64,000 nucleotides of DNA from Polymorphobacter multimanifer (GCF_014205635.1 NZ_JACIIV010000011.1:62001-126000); one strand, 5' to 3'. Counted from the first letter of the stretch, positions 50,454-59,607 are shown. Translations and numbers: made by a program. Notes: generated by a model from the letters alone, not told the origin.

Positions 50454-51322
50454 GCTGGGATGGAACGCTGAGCCTGCTCGTGACCGAGCCCTGGTCAGAT
50501 TATGGGCTGGTCGATTCGGGCGGGGGCAGGAAGCTCGAGCGCTATGGACCGTATCGCTTCATCCGGCCCGAGCCTCAGGCGATGTGGACGCCGGCGGCGG
50601 CGGAATGGGAGGCCGATGGCGAGTTTCTGGGCGGCAGCGACGAAGAGGGCGGCGGGCGCTGGCAGCTCGTGCCGCGGGTGCCGCCGCGCTGGGACCTTGC
50701 GCGCGGGGCGGTGCGCTTTCATGCGGCCAACACGCCGTTCCGGCATCTGGGGTTCTTTCCCGACATGGCGGTGCAGTGGGATTTCATGGAAGCGCGGATG
50801 GGGGCGGGCCGCAGCTTCCTCAACGTGTTCGGCTATACCGGGCTCGCCAGCCTGATCGCGGCGGCGGCGGGGGCGACGGTGACGCATGTCGATGCGAGCA
50901 AGAAGGCAGTGGCGGCGGCGAAGGACAATGCGGTGCTCTCGGGCCTCGCCGAAGCGCCGGTGCGCTGGCTGGTGGATGATGCGCTGAAGTTTCTGCGGCG
51001 CGAGGTGCGGCGCGGCAACCGCTACCATGGGCTGATGCTCGATCCGCCGAAGTACGGGCGGGGCCCCGATGGCGAGATCTGGAGCCTGGAGCGCGATCTG
51101 CCCGAGCTCGTGCAGCTGGCGCGGCAGCTGGTGGCCGACGACGGATTCGTGATCCTGACCGTCTATGCGATCCGGATGAGTGCGGTGGCGCTGGCAGGGC
51201 TGGTGGCCGAGCATTTTGCGCCGCTGGGCGGGCGGATCGAAGTGGGGGACATGGCGGTGCGCGAGGAGGTGCGGGGCACACTGCTGCCGACGGCGATCTT
51301 TGCGCGATGGTCGGCAGGGTGA
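50450..51322 (+). CDS. Class I SAM-dependent methyltransferase, RlmI-like
   Basis: 290 residues from ATG 50450. SAM motifs NVFGYTGLASLIAAAAGATVTHVDASKKAV and LDPPKYGRGPDGE place it with the RlmI/YccW type of 23S rRNA cytosine methyltransferases. It lacks the N-terminal PUA RNA-binding domain of RlmI and has only a short N-terminal part with FHAANTPFRHLGFFP. An RNA substrate is likely but not shown. Last gene before a hairpin terminator. Confidence 0.88.
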   Translation: MSWDGTLSLLVTEPWSDYGLVDSGGGRKLERYGPYRFIRPEPQAMWTPAAAEWEADGEFLGGSDEEGGGRWQLVPRVPPRWDLARGAVRFHAANTPFRHLGFFPDMAVQWDFMEARMGAGRSFLNVFGYTGLASLIAAAAGATVTHVDASKKAVAAAKDNAVLSGLAEAPVRWLVDDALKFLRREVRRGNRYHGLMLDPPKYGRGPDGEIWSLERDLPELVQLARQLVADDGFVILTVYAIRMSAVALAGLVAEHFAPLGGRIEVGDMAVREEVRGTLLPTAIFARWSAG

Positions 51323-51327
51323 CGGAA

Positions 51328-51355
51328 AAGGGCCACCCCTTGCGGGGCGGCCCTT
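51328..51355 (+). terminator. Hairpin terminator after the oxidase/thrC unit
   Basis: AAGGGCC-A-CCCC (51328-51339) pairs with GGGG-C-GGCCCTT (51344-51355) around TTGC, with one A-C mismatch. The T-run afterwards is short, so ending may be partial. It also stands after the convergent gene at 51384. Confidence 0.6.
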
Positions 51356-51383
51356 CCTTGGCTCGGGCTTTGCGCGAACGTGC

Positions 51384-51923
51384 TCACATATGGGCGAGCG
51401 TCGACTTTTCGCGCGACGAGCTGTGCCCGCCGTTGCGATAGAGGATGTCGAGCGCCTGGTCCTCCGAGATGTTCTCAGCGGTGGTGTCGACAGCAATGAA
51501 GATGCTGCCAGTTTCGATCCGTTCGCCGTAATAGACCGAATCTTCCTCGTTGACGCCGTGCTTCTTGAGGTTCTCGTTCAGGCCGCCAGCGGCAGCACCT
51601 GCGACGGCACCGACAGCCATGGCTTCGGGAACGACCGAGGCAGCAATGACGCCGGCAGCCGCGAGCGGGCCGACGCCGGGGATGGCGAGGGCGGCGACGC
51701 CGAGACCGGCACCGAGGGCACCGCCGCCGAGCAGGCCACGGAGCAGGTTGCTGCCACCTTCGTCGGTGACTTCACCGGAGCCACTGGTGGTGCGGTTCTT
51801 GCCATCGTGGCGGGCGATGACCGACAGTGAGGAGTCTTCCACGCCGGCCTGGCGAAGCTCGCCAAGGGCGCGGTTGGCTTCGGCTTCGGTGTCGAAGATT
51901 GCAGATGCGATGAACTTTGCCAT
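51384..51923 (-). CDS. General stress protein 17M-like, glycine-rich
   Basis: 179 residues. An N-terminal ferredoxin-like half (FIASAIFDTEAEANRALGELRQAGVEDSSLSVIAR) of the kind found in general stress protein 17M/YflT-like proteins, then a Gly/Ala-rich membrane-like core (about 60-115, GGGALGAGLGVAALAIPGVGPLAAAG), then a charged tail. GGAGG lies about 9 bases before the ATG. The glycine-zipper core may sit in a membrane. Role in stress is inferred from family only. Three short repeats lie upstream. Confidence 0.7.
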   Translation of the reverse strand: MAKFIASAIFDTEAEANRALGELRQAGVEDSSLSVIARHDGKNRTTSGSGEVTDEGGSNLLRGLLGGGALGAGLGVAALAIPGVGPLAAAGVIAASVVPEAMAVGAVAGAAAGGLNENLKKHGVNEEDSVYYGERIETGSIFIAVDTTAENISEDQALDILYRNGGHSSSREKSTLAHM

Positions 51924-51990
51924 GGGATTGTTCCTCCGGGTTGCTTGTGCTGTTAAAAGCGATCGGCAGCATCCGGGGTTCCGCTCAAAA

Positions 51991-52022
51991 GCGATTTTGG
52001 GCGATTTTCGGGCAATTTTCGA
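51991..52022. repeat. Three GCGATTTTCGG-type tandem repeats
   Basis: GCGATTTTGG (51991), GCGATTTTCGG (52001) and GCAATTTTCGA (52012) follow each other at 10-11 base spacing in the gap upstream of the stress protein gene and just after the 3' end of the methyltransferase gene. Near one helix turn per unit, they could be binding sites for a regulator. Confidence 0.5.
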
Positions 52023-52033
52023 GCGCTGGTCGG

Positions 52034-52726
52034 CTAGCGGCGACAGGCCTTGACGGACTGTGGTGCTTTGGGTGGGCCGAGTTTGAACACCGCGAGATAG
52101 CCGGCTGCGAGGTCGGTGATCTTGACCAGTTCATAGCCCACGGCGCGAACCTCGCAGACGAGCAGATCGCGCGGCATGCCATGATTTTCGGGATCGCGAT
52201 CGAGGTCGACGATGGCGATGCGGCCGCCGGGCTTGAGGCTGGTGCGCAGCCGGTGGAGCAGCGCATAGGGCTGGGTGATCTCGTGGTACATGTGCACCAT
52301 GAGCGCCACGTCGACGCTGCCGGCAGGCAGGCGCGGGTTACTCTGGGTGCCGCGCACGAAGCGGACGTTGGTGAGCTTCTCCTCGCGCACGCGCCTGGCA
52401 AGTGCATCGAGATAGCGCTTCACCACATCCTGTGCCAGCACCTGGCCCTGCGGGCCGACGGCAGCGCTGAGCCTTGTGGTGTAATAGCCCGAGCCGGCGC
52501 CGATATCGGCGACGGTCATGCCCGGCTTGATGCCGGCGGCGGCCGTGACGGCTGCGAACTCGCCGGCACTGTCCCGCGATGGTTCATTGTCCCAGGCCGG
52601 GCTGACAATGCGGGCGACAGGTCGGCCGGGGGGTGGCAGCCCGGGCGATGGCTGTTGTGTCTGGGCGGTGGCGGCGCTGCTCATGGCGAACGCGCCGATG
52701 ATGCAGGCGAATCGGACGATAAGCAT
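52034..52726 (-). CDS. Exported class I SAM-dependent methyltransferase
   Basis: 230 residues. The N-terminus (MLIVRFACIIGAFAMSSAATAQ) is a signal peptide, so the enzyme should reach the periplasm. SAM-binding motif VADIGAGSGYYTTRLSAAVG and GGRIAIVDLDRDPENHG follow, with VHMYHEI between. Exported methyltransferases of this type are common in sphingomonads and relatives, but SAM is not known to be available outside the cytoplasm, so the substrate and even the reaction are open. Confidence 0.85.
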   Translation of the reverse strand: MLIVRFACIIGAFAMSSAATAQTQQPSPGLPPPGRPVARIVSPAWDNEPSRDSAGEFAAVTAAAGIKPGMTVADIGAGSGYYTTRLSAAVGPQGQVLAQDVVKRYLDALARRVREEKLTNVRFVRGTQSNPRLPAGSVDVALMVHMYHEITQPYALLHRLRTSLKPGGRIAIVDLDRDPENHGMPRDLLVCEVRAVGYELVKITDLAAGYLAVFKLGPPKAPQSVKACRR

Positions 52727-52812
52727 GAGTGCCGCCTAGCCGATTGCGAAGACCTTGGCCATTGTTGTGTGCGGCGCCAAAGGGCGGGGTTCAGGCGATT
52801 TTCAGGCGTGTT

Positions 52813-54375
52813 TCACGCGGGGCGACGGCCGGGACGGACGGGCTCCGGCGTGTCGGCGCCGGTGACGGCAAGGCTGCGAAGCCGGCTGAGCTCGCCTTGG
52901 AAGTTGTTGAGATCGCGTCCTGAAAGCTGGGTGCCGCCGATGAACTTCAAGGTCATCGGGTTGACTGGCTTGCCCTTCAGCCAGACTTCATAGTGCAGAT
53001 GCGGGCCGGTGGAGACGCCGGTGGAGCCGACATGGCCGATGACCTGGCCCTGCGAGACCTGCTGCCCGCTTTTTACGGCGAAGCGCGACATGTGCGCATA
53101 GGCGGTGGCGAGGCCGCCCGAATGCTGGAGGCGGATATAATTGCCATGGCCGCCGTGGGGGCCGACGAAGGCGACCTTGCCGGCGGCGGCGGCAAAAATG
53201 GGCGCACCGTGGCGAGCGCCGAAATCGACGCCCTGGTGCATGCGCGAATAGGCGAGCAGCGGGTGGAAGCGCATGCCGAACGCCGAGGTGAGGCGGGCGC
53301 CATCGACCGGGGTGCGCATCAGCCCCTTGCGCGCCGATTCACCGGTCTGTCGGAACCATTCCTGGCGGCCGCCGAATTTGTGTCGGGCGACTTCCAGCTT
53401 CTCCTTGCCGGCGCGGTCGAGGGCTGCATAGACCATGCCGCCGTAGCGCACTTCGCCGGTTTCGGCACGATCGCGTTCGACGATGATGTCGAACCGGTCT
53501 TTCTTGCCGACGCCGCGCTGCATGTCGACGACATAGCCCATCACACGCCGGTATTCGGCCGCGGCACTTGCCGGCACGCCGGCGCTGCGCAACGCGCGGT
53601 CGAGCCCGCCGGCGACCAGCCCGTTGACGCGGAGCGGGGTGGAATCGATCTTGATCGGAATGCGTTTGAGCACCAGTGCGCCATCGACGCGGCTGACGGC
53701 GACCCGCAGATCGAAGGCGGCGCGCAAGCCCATCAGCTCGAGCGGGCGCGGCATGCTGCGCGTTTCCCGCCGGCCGAGCACGAGGTCGATGTCGGTGGCG
53801 GAGGGGATGGCGGACGCATTGACGACGCCGCGCAGCAGGCCCTCGACGGCATCGATGTCGGACGCACCGACGCCGGCGCGCTTGAGGGTGGCCCCGAGGC
53901 TGCGACCGCGCACGGTTCGCGCCGTAAGCTCGATCCGCGGGCGCTCGGGAATTTCGGCAAGCGGCACCACCAGGGCAGGATCGGGGCGGGTGGTGGCGCC
54001 GGTGCGGCCGCCGAAGGCGAGGGGTGCGATGAACTGCCCGCTGAGCGCCTCGCGCTGGCTGGGGGTGAGCGGCGCGCGGCCGGCGGCGGGGATGAGCGGC
54101 ACATCGAGCGCCAGCGTGATGGCAGTGCCGCAGAGCAGCAGGCAGGAGGTGAGCCCGAGCCACCAGTGGCGGGTGCCGATGCCGGCGCCCAGGTCGGTGG
54201 AGAGGTCGGTGCCGAGGGCGAGGCCGGCGGCGGCTTCCCGCCAGCGGCCGAGGCGGGCGCGGGCCACGGGAACGCCCGGCCAGCGGACGGTCGCCGGTTG
54301 CAACATGCCGGCCGACAGCGGCCGAATGGCTCCCGCCGTCTGCGCGCCCGCGCCTTGCAATTGTGGCTGAAACAA
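52813..54375 (-). CDS. M23 family metallopeptidase (peptidoglycan endopeptidase)
   Basis: 520 residues from TTG 54375, chosen because GGGGGG lies just upstream and the protein then begins MFQPQ; upstream codons are open but not convincing. One membrane helix (about 65-85) anchors it; then a middle region with a LysM-like/OapA-type part, and a C-terminal LytM domain: RFHPLLAYSRMHQGVDFGARHGAPI with zinc ligands His and Asp, and TGVSTGPHLHYEVWLKG with HxH. It cuts cross-bridges of peptidoglycan in the periplasm. The start is not certain. Confidence 0.9.
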   Translation of the reverse strand: MFQPQLQGAGAQTAGAIRPLSAGMLQPATVRWPGVPVARARLGRWREAAAGLALGTDLSTDLGAGIGTRHWWLGLTSCLLLCGTAITLALDVPLIPAAGRAPLTPSQREALSGQFIAPLAFGGRTGATTRPDPALVVPLAEIPERPRIELTARTVRGRSLGATLKRAGVGASDIDAVEGLLRGVVNASAIPSATDIDLVLGRRETRSMPRPLELMGLRAAFDLRVAVSRVDGALVLKRIPIKIDSTPLRVNGLVAGGLDRALRSAGVPASAAAEYRRVMGYVVDMQRGVGKKDRFDIIVERDRAETGEVRYGGMVYAALDRAGKEKLEVARHKFGGRQEWFRQTGESARKGLMRTPVDGARLTSAFGMRFHPLLAYSRMHQGVDFGARHGAPIFAAAAGKVAFVGPHGGHGNYIRLQHSGGLATAYAHMSRFAVKSGQQVSQGQVIGHVGSTGVSTGPHLHYEVWLKGKPVNPMTLKFIGGTQLSGRDLNNFQGELSRLRSLAVTGADTPEPVRPGRRPA

Positions 54376-54697
54376 ACCGGACCCCCCCAGTAAGGTCGCT
54401 TTCAAGGTGATGAAATCATTTGTCCACGCTCCCCGGCGTGTCAACGCTGCAACGATTCACCGACAAAGTTATGCGGTGAAGCGATTGTCTTCATACGGTC
54501 ACTTGCGGAGCGATTCGGGTTGTGACAGCTTGTTCTCGACCACGTTCCCAAAAGGACACGATGATCCAACCGGGTTTGACCTTTGTCCCCGACCTTGCCG
54601 CAGCAGCGGCTGCGCGTTTCTGCCGCTTCGCCCTGTCGCAAATCGCGGGCTTGGGGTGCTTGTACCCTGCGGCGCGCTTCGCCAGATTGGTGGGGTG
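54376..54697. other. Divergent promoter region between M23 peptidase and helicase
   Basis: About 320 bases with no convincing gene. It is AT-richer than its flanks and holds an inverted repeat TTCACCG / CGGTGAA (54456-54462 and 54474-54480). The helicase frame stays open through most of this stretch but the translation is Cys/Ser/Arg-rich and unlike the family. No clear promoter hexamers were picked out. Confidence 0.4.
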
Positions 54698-57349
54698 ATG
54701 CGTGCATCCCTCCCGCAGCAGAGCCGTCGTCTGGCTGGCAGCGGCTTTGGTGGCCCCGATGGCAGCAAGATCGTTGCCGTGCTTGGCCCCACCAACACCG
54801 GAAAGACGCACCTTGCGGTCGAGAGGCTGTGTGCTCATGCCAGCGGCATGATCGGCTTTCCACTGCGGCTGCTGGCGCGCGAGGTTTATGACCGGGTGGT
54901 GGCGATCAAGGGTGCCGGCGAGGTGGCGCTGATCACGGGCGAGGAGAAGATCGTGCCGCCGGGCGCGCGCTGGTTCCTGTGCACGATGGAATCGATGCCG
55001 CTCGATCGGGAGGTGGCGTTTGTCGGAATCGACGAGGCGCAGCTGGGTGCGGACCCCGAGCGCGGGCATGTGTTCACCCAGCGGCTGCTGCATTGCCGGG
55101 GCTATGCCGAGACGATGATCCTGGGGGCGGAGACGCTGCGGCCGCTCATTCGCAAGCTTCTGCCGGAGGCCGAGATCATCACCCGGCCGCGCTTTTCCAC
55201 CCTGTCCTATGCCGGCGCCAAGAAACTTTCCCGGTTGCCGCGGCGCTCGGCGATCGTCGCTTTCACTGCCACCGAAGTCTATGCGCTGGCCGAAATGCTG
55301 CGACGGCAGAAGGGGGGGGCGGCGGTGGTGATGGGCAGCCTGTCCCCACGCACGCGCAACGCCCAGGTGGCGATGTATCAATCGGGCGAGGTCGATTATC
55401 TGGTGGCGACCGATGCGATCGGCATGGGGCTCAACATGGATATTGCCCATGTCGCCTTTGCCAGCCTGTCGAAGTTCGATGGCAAGCGCCACCGACGGTT
55501 GCGGCTGGCGGAGATGGCGCAGATTGCCGGGCGCGCCGGGCGGTATCAGAAGGATGGCACGTTCGGCACGGTGCAGCTGGGCACCCAGGCGGCAGCGAGC
55601 TTCTCGCCCGAGGAGATCGAGGGGCTGGAGGCGCATCATTTCGAGCCGCTGAGCCAGCTCGTGTGGCGCAATGCAGCGCTCGACCACACGAACTTGCAGC
55701 GCTTCATCGCCAGCCTCGATGCGCGGTCGCCGCATCCGGAACTGCAGCGCGGCGAGGATGCGATCGATCTGGCGGTGCTGAAGTCTCTGGCTGTCGAGCC
55801 CTGGGTGATGGAGCGGCTGGGGGGAAAACTGTCTGGACCGCGCGGGGTGGCGCGGCTGTGGGCGGCGTGCGGCCTGCCGGATTATCGCAAGACCGGGCCC
55901 GAGCAGCATGGGGCGCTGGTGGCGCGGGTTTTCCGGCACCTGTCCGAAGGCGATGGTCATTTGCCCGACGCGTGGATCGCGTCGGAACTGGCGCACCTCG
56001 ACCGGGTTTCAGGAGATGTGGAGACCATCGCCAATCGCATCGCATCGGCACGCACCTGGACCTATGTGGCGCACCGGCCGGATTGGCTCGCCAATCCGCT
56101 GCACTGGGCCGAGCGGGCCCGCGCGGTGGAGGAACGGCTTTCCGATGCGCTGCACCTGGCGCTGACGCAGCGCTTCGTCGACCGGCGCACGGCGGTGTTG
56201 CTCAAGGATTTGAAGGTGCGCGGCGGCGAGCAGCGGGTGGAGATCGATTCCGATGGTGCTGTGGCGGTGGAAGGCGAGGTGATCGGCCGGATCGACGGTT
56301 TCCATTTCTCGCCCGATCCGCTGGCGCGCGCCGGCGAGCAGCGGATGCTGCTGGCGGCGGCGGAGCGTTATCTGGTGCATGTGCTCTCGAAGCGTGCGCG
56401 GGCGCTTGGCGAGGCGGGGGACAGCGCCTTTGTCCTGCAATTTGCCGGCGAGATGCCGCCGCGTCTGCTTTGGGATGGCGCGCGGGTGGCGACATTGCGC
56501 AAGGGCCGCGATGCGCTGAGCCCGCGGTTGCAACTGGACCGGGCGCTGGGCGCCCTGGCGCCGGCAGACAGGGCGGTTGTGCAGGAACGGTTGGAGGGGT
56601 GGCTGGCGACGGCGACAGCGCAGGCGCTGGGGCCGCTGGTGCGACTGTCCGAACGGGCGAGCGGCATGTCGCCGGCGGCGCGCGGGCTGGTGGTGCGACT
56701 GGTGGAGACCTTGGGCGTGTTGCCGCGCGATGCCGCCGAAGACCAGCTGGCAGCGCTTGGCCGGGCCGACCGGCAGGGGCTGGCGGCGGCGGGCGCGCGG
56801 CTGGGGGTTACGCATGTGTTCGTGCCGGCGTTGCTGCGCCCGGAGCCGACGCGCTGGCGGCTGGCGCTCTGGGCGGTGTGGACCGAGCAGAAGGCGCTGC
56901 CGCTGCTGCCGCCGCCCGGGCGGGTGAGCCTTTCGGTCGAGGATGGCTGGCCGGCGGGATTTCTGGAGACGGCGGGATTCTGGCGGATCGGCGCGCAGGC
57001 GGTGCGGATCGACATTGTCGACCGGCTGGCGCGCGCGATTCATGGCCGGCGCGAGGGGCGTGTGCCCTTTGTGCCCGATCCGCACTGGGCGGCATCGGCA
57101 GGGCTTTCGCACGATGGGTTGGCGCGGCTGCTGCGGGCTCTTGGCTACAAGCCGCAGCTGGTCGACGGAACACAGCATTTTGCCTGGAAGGGGCAGGCGC
57201 GGGGACAGCGTCGTCCCGAGGCTTCCGTGACGGCAGAAAACGATGGCGCGCGTGATGCCGGGGTGCGCGCGCCCTCGCCCTTCAGCATCCTGGCAGATGT
57301 GCGCTTTGCGGACGTTCGGCAGCAGCCGGCGCGCCAGCGTTCGAGATAG
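54698..57349 (+). CDS. SUV3-like DExH-box RNA helicase
   Basis: 883 residues from ATG 54698. Motif I VLGPTNTGKTHLAVERL, Ia/Ib FPLRLLAREVYDRV, motif II in VGIDEAQLGADPERGH, and helicase C motifs VVMGSLSPRTRNAQVAMYQ, VATDAIGMGLNM and QIAGRAGRYQKDGTFG match SUV3, the RNA helicase of the mitochondrial degradosome and its alphaproteobacterial relatives. The C-terminal 450 residues are less conserved. It heads a unit with the S4 protein, fdxA and carD. Open frame upstream of this ATG is judged non-coding. Confidence 0.92.
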   Translation: MRASLPQQSRRLAGSGFGGPDGSKIVAVLGPTNTGKTHLAVERLCAHASGMIGFPLRLLAREVYDRVVAIKGAGEVALITGEEKIVPPGARWFLCTMESMPLDREVAFVGIDEAQLGADPERGHVFTQRLLHCRGYAETMILGAETLRPLIRKLLPEAEIITRPRFSTLSYAGAKKLSRLPRRSAIVAFTATEVYALAEMLRRQKGGAAVVMGSLSPRTRNAQVAMYQSGEVDYLVATDAIGMGLNMDIAHVAFASLSKFDGKRHRRLRLAEMAQIAGRAGRYQKDGTFGTVQLGTQAAASFSPEEIEGLEAHHFEPLSQLVWRNAALDHTNLQRFIASLDARSPHPELQRGEDAIDLAVLKSLAVEPWVMERLGGKLSGPRGVARLWAACGLPDYRKTGPEQHGALVARVFRHLSEGDGHLPDAWIASELAHLDRVSGDVETIANRIASARTWTYVAHRPDWLANPLHWAERARAVEERLSDALHLALTQRFVDRRTAVLLKDLKVRGGEQRVEIDSDGAVAVEGEVIGRIDGFHFSPDPLARAGEQRMLLAAAERYLVHVLSKRARALGEAGDSAFVLQFAGEMPPRLLWDGARVATLRKGRDALSPRLQLDRALGALAPADRAVVQERLEGWLATATAQALGPLVRLSERASGMSPAARGLVVRLVETLGVLPRDAAEDQLAALGRADRQGLAAAGARLGVTHVFVPALLRPEPTRWRLALWAVWTEQKALPLLPPPGRVSLSVEDGWPAGFLETAGFWRIGAQAVRIDIVDRLARAIHGRREGRVPFVPDPHWAASAGLSHDGLARLLRALGYKPQLVDGTQHFAWKGQARGQRRPEASVTAENDGARDAGVRAPSPFSILADVRFADVRQQPARQRSR

Positions 57350-57366
57350 CGAAAGGCAGGTTCGAT

Positions 57367-57735
57367 TTGGTCTATGGCGCAGCACTCCGGCTCGACAAGT
57401 GGCTCTGGTTTTCGCGGCTGGCGAAATCGAGGAACGCGGCGAAGGACTTGTGCGAAAGCCGAAGACTGCGGATCGATGGACGGGTGGTGGAGCGCGCCTC
57501 GGCGCTGGTGCGGGCAGGGCAGGTGCTGAGCTTTCCCGAACGCGACCAGGTGGTTGTGGTGCGGGTGAATGGACTGGCGGAGCGGCGCGGACCCTTTGCC
57601 GAAGCGCGGCTGATGTACACTGATCTCGGGTGTCCGGGTGCGGAAGATGCGGACGGGTGTGACGGCATGATGCAAGGCGGCGTGCCCATCTCGCTCCATC
57701 ATGCCCCATTGACGTCGACGGCAGCGGCGTTCTAG
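57367..57735 (+). CDS. S4-domain RNA-binding protein (Hsp15-like)
   Basis: 122 residues. S4 fold at the N-terminus: [35 protein letters not shown], then [13 protein letters not shown], as in Hsp15, which binds stalled 50S-nascent chain complexes. The start is TTG 57367 with AGG about 8 bases upstream; an ATG at 57374 is out of frame. Lies 17 bases after the helicase gene, so probably co-transcribed. The C-terminal 30 residues are not conserved in type. Confidence 0.88.
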   Translation: MVYGAALRLDKWLWFSRLAKSRNAAKDLCESRRLRIDGRVVERASALVRAGQVLSFPERDQVVVVRVNGLAERRGPFAEARLMYTDLGCPGAEDADGCDGMMQGGVPISLHHAPLTSTAAAF

Positions 57736-57805
57736 CAGCACGGCGTTTGGGGCGCGCGGCCGGCAAGGGCAGCGGCTCGTCATGTTGAAGCAAGGGAACC
57801 GCTCA

Positions 57806-58144
57806 ATGGCCTATGTCGTCACCGAAGCCTGCATCAAGTGCAAGTACATGGATTGTGTCGAAGTGTGCCCGGTCGACTGCTTCTATGAAGGCGAGACGAT
57901 GGTGGTGATCAATCCGAACGAGTGCATCGATTGCGGGGTGTGCGAGCCGGAGTGCCCTGCCGAAGCCATCCTGCCCGACACCGAGGGTGGCCTCGAGAAG
58001 TGGATGGAGCTGAACGCCAGCTATTCGGCAAAATGGCCGAACATCACCGTGAAGGGCGAGACGCCGGACGACGCCGATTCGCACAAGGGCGAAGAAGGCA
58101 AGTTCGACAAGTATTTTACAGCCACGCCCGGTGAAGGCAGCTGA
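57806..58144 (+). CDS. fdxA: 7Fe ferredoxin FdxA
   Basis: 112 residues from ATG 57806. Cysteine pattern C9-x2-C12-x4-C17-x3-C21-P and, later, [12 protein letters not shown] give one [3Fe-4S] and one [4Fe-4S] cluster, the FdxA type of alphaproteobacteria and Azotobacter. C-terminal extension with [15 protein letters not shown] is also usual. Small electron carrier in the cytoplasm. Ended by a hairpin with T-run. Confidence 0.96.
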   Translation: MAYVVTEACIKCKYMDCVEVCPVDCFYEGETMVVINPNECIDCGVCEPECPAEAILPDTEGGLEKWMELNASYSAKWPNITVKGETPDDADSHKGEEGKFDKYFTATPGEGS

Positions 58145-58165
58145 AAAGCGCGGACCTGACCTGAG

Positions 58166-58200
58166 AAAGGCGCAGCAACAGTCCGTTTCGGCGCCTTTTT
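58166..58200 (+). terminator. Intrinsic terminator after fdxA
   Basis: AAAGGCGC (58166-58173) pairs with GCGCCTTT (58191-58198) over a 17-base loop, running into TTTTT. It stands 22 bases after the fdxA stop and would separate it from carD. Confidence 0.6.
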
Positions 58201-58477
58201 CGTGCCTTTAACGGTTGCTTGCATAAGCATCCCCGCTCGGACAGTAGAATTATGGCGGATTTGCTGCTATACCGTGCCGGTGATGGAAACCGCTCCCTCG
58301 CAGGTCGCACATGCGTTGGTCAGACACTCGCCAAGGGTGCCGATCGCCGCATGAGAAAAGGCAAGAGCTAACGCGTCACATCCGGATCCCCAGATGTTTT
58401 CTGATCATCCCCGCCTTTGTGGCGTGGGAGCAGAACCTCGGATTGTCCGGACAGGCGCAAGAAAGGAAGAGACATCC
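58201..58477 (+). other. Leader region of carD, no gene seen
   Basis: About 280 bases between the fdxA terminator and carD. AT-richer than average, with a short hairpin TGCTT-GCAT-AAGCA near 58214 and a TAGAAT hexamer near 58247 that could be a -10 box without a good -35. No reading frame here looks coding. A long leader fits a carD transcribed from its own promoter. Confidence 0.35.
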
Positions 58478-58981
58478 ATGGTGATCGCCAAGCCGCTCGG
58501 CTTCGAAGTCGGTGATTATGTCGTTTATCCCAAGCATGGCGTTGGCCGTGTCGTTGAACTCCAGAGGTCCGAAATTGCCGGCACGGTGCTGGAACTGTTC
58601 GTGCTGCGGTTCGAAAAGGAAAGGATGACGCTCCGCGTGCCCACCAACAAGGCGGAGAGCGTCGGCATGCGCAAGCTTTCCAGCCAGGCGACCCTGTCCG
58701 AAGCGCTTACCACGCTCAAGGGCAAGCCGCGGATCAAGCGGACCATGTGGTCCAGGCGTGCGCAGGAATATGAAGCCAAGATCAACTCGGGTGACCTCGT
58801 GTCGATCGCCGAGGTTGTGCGCGACCTTCACCGCGCCGAGGACCAGCCCGAACAGAGCTATTCCGAACGGCAGATCTACGAAGCCGCCATCGGTCGGCTG
58901 GCGCGCGAGCTTGCCGCGATGGAGAACATCGATGAGCCGGCGGCACAGTTGAAGATCGAACAGGTGCTGAAGGCCGCCTGA
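58478..58981 (+). CDS. carD: CarD/CdnL family transcription factor
   Basis: 167 residues from ATG 58478 (AAGGAAGA upstream). N-terminal Tudor-like RNA polymerase-binding domain (FEVGDYVVYPKHGVGRVVEL, then ELFVLRFEKERMTLRVPTNKAESVGMR), and a helical C-terminal domain that touches DNA (WSRRAQEYEAKINSGDLVSIAEVVRDL). It binds the RNA polymerase beta subunit and stabilises open complexes at rRNA and other promoters. The fdxA-carD pair is widespread in alphaproteobacteria. Confidence 0.96.
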   Translation: MVIAKPLGFEVGDYVVYPKHGVGRVVELQRSEIAGTVLELFVLRFEKERMTLRVPTNKAESVGMRKLSSQATLSEALTTLKGKPRIKRTMWSRRAQEYEAKINSGDLVSIAEVVRDLHRAEDQPEQSYSERQIYEAAIGRLARELAAMENIDEPAAQLKIEQVLKAA

Positions 58982-59007
58982 CGCTGAAAGCCGGGGGGCG
59001 CACAGCA

Positions 59008-59601
59008 TTGAGCCAACCGAATATCGGCACCGACATCGTGGCCCCGCCCGCTGGGATTTCCAGCGGGCGGGGTTTCACGCTTTTCAAGGGACTGGTCTAC
59101 ACGCTGCTCGTGATCAATGCGGGGCTGCTCTACGCGATGGCGAGTTGGCGCGAAGTGACCGAGCAGACGGGATGGCTGATGATCCTGGCAGCGTTCGAGT
59201 GGAACAGCCGCGGGTTGGGGCATCGCAGCGACGGACGCAGGCATCATGTCCCGGTGACGCTCGAACTTGTCGGCTACGCGCTCGCGCTGTTCTGCTGGGG
59301 CGCCTATGCCATGGCCGGCGAGTGGCAGGACCTGGCCAACGCGACGCTCTGGCTGCTGATCGCGGCGGCCCTTGCCTATGATCTGCATGTGCCGGGGCGA
59401 TACGGCAGCTGGGCATGGCGACTGCGCAACGCGACAAAGGCCGGACTCTATCTGGGCGTAGCCGGGATCGCCCTCGGTTGGGGGCTGGACGGGGAGTGGC
59501 TGGAGTTGTGGGATGCCATGCTCTGGCTGGTGTGCTTCTTTGTCATCGAGCTGAAGATTTTCGATTTCGAGAATGGCCTGCGGCTGAAAACGCGGCGCTG
59601 A
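59008..59601 (+). CDS. Hypothetical membrane protein
   Basis: 197 residues from TTG 59008 with GGGGGG 8 bases upstream. Five or six hydrophobic segments (about 26-45, 52-67, 82-103, 110-125, 143-160, 165-182) joined by short loops, and a basic end (RLKTRR). Tryptophan is unusually common (about a dozen), near helix ends. No family recognised. It lies 26 bases after carD and may share its transcript. Confidence 0.75.
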   Translation: MSQPNIGTDIVAPPAGISSGRGFTLFKGLVYTLLVINAGLLYAMASWREVTEQTGWLMILAAFEWNSRGLGHRSDGRRHHVPVTLELVGYALALFCWGAYAMAGEWQDLANATLWLLIAAALAYDLHVPGRYGSWAWRLRNATKAGLYLGVAGIALGWGLDGEWLELWDAMLWLVCFFVIELKIFDFENGLRLKTRR

Positions 59602-59607
59602 TCGGCC

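Noticed and set aside
54979-57255. A 758-codon plus-strand frame inside the helicase gene
   Set aside because: Gly/Ala/Arg-rich alternate frame of a clear SUV3-like helicase.
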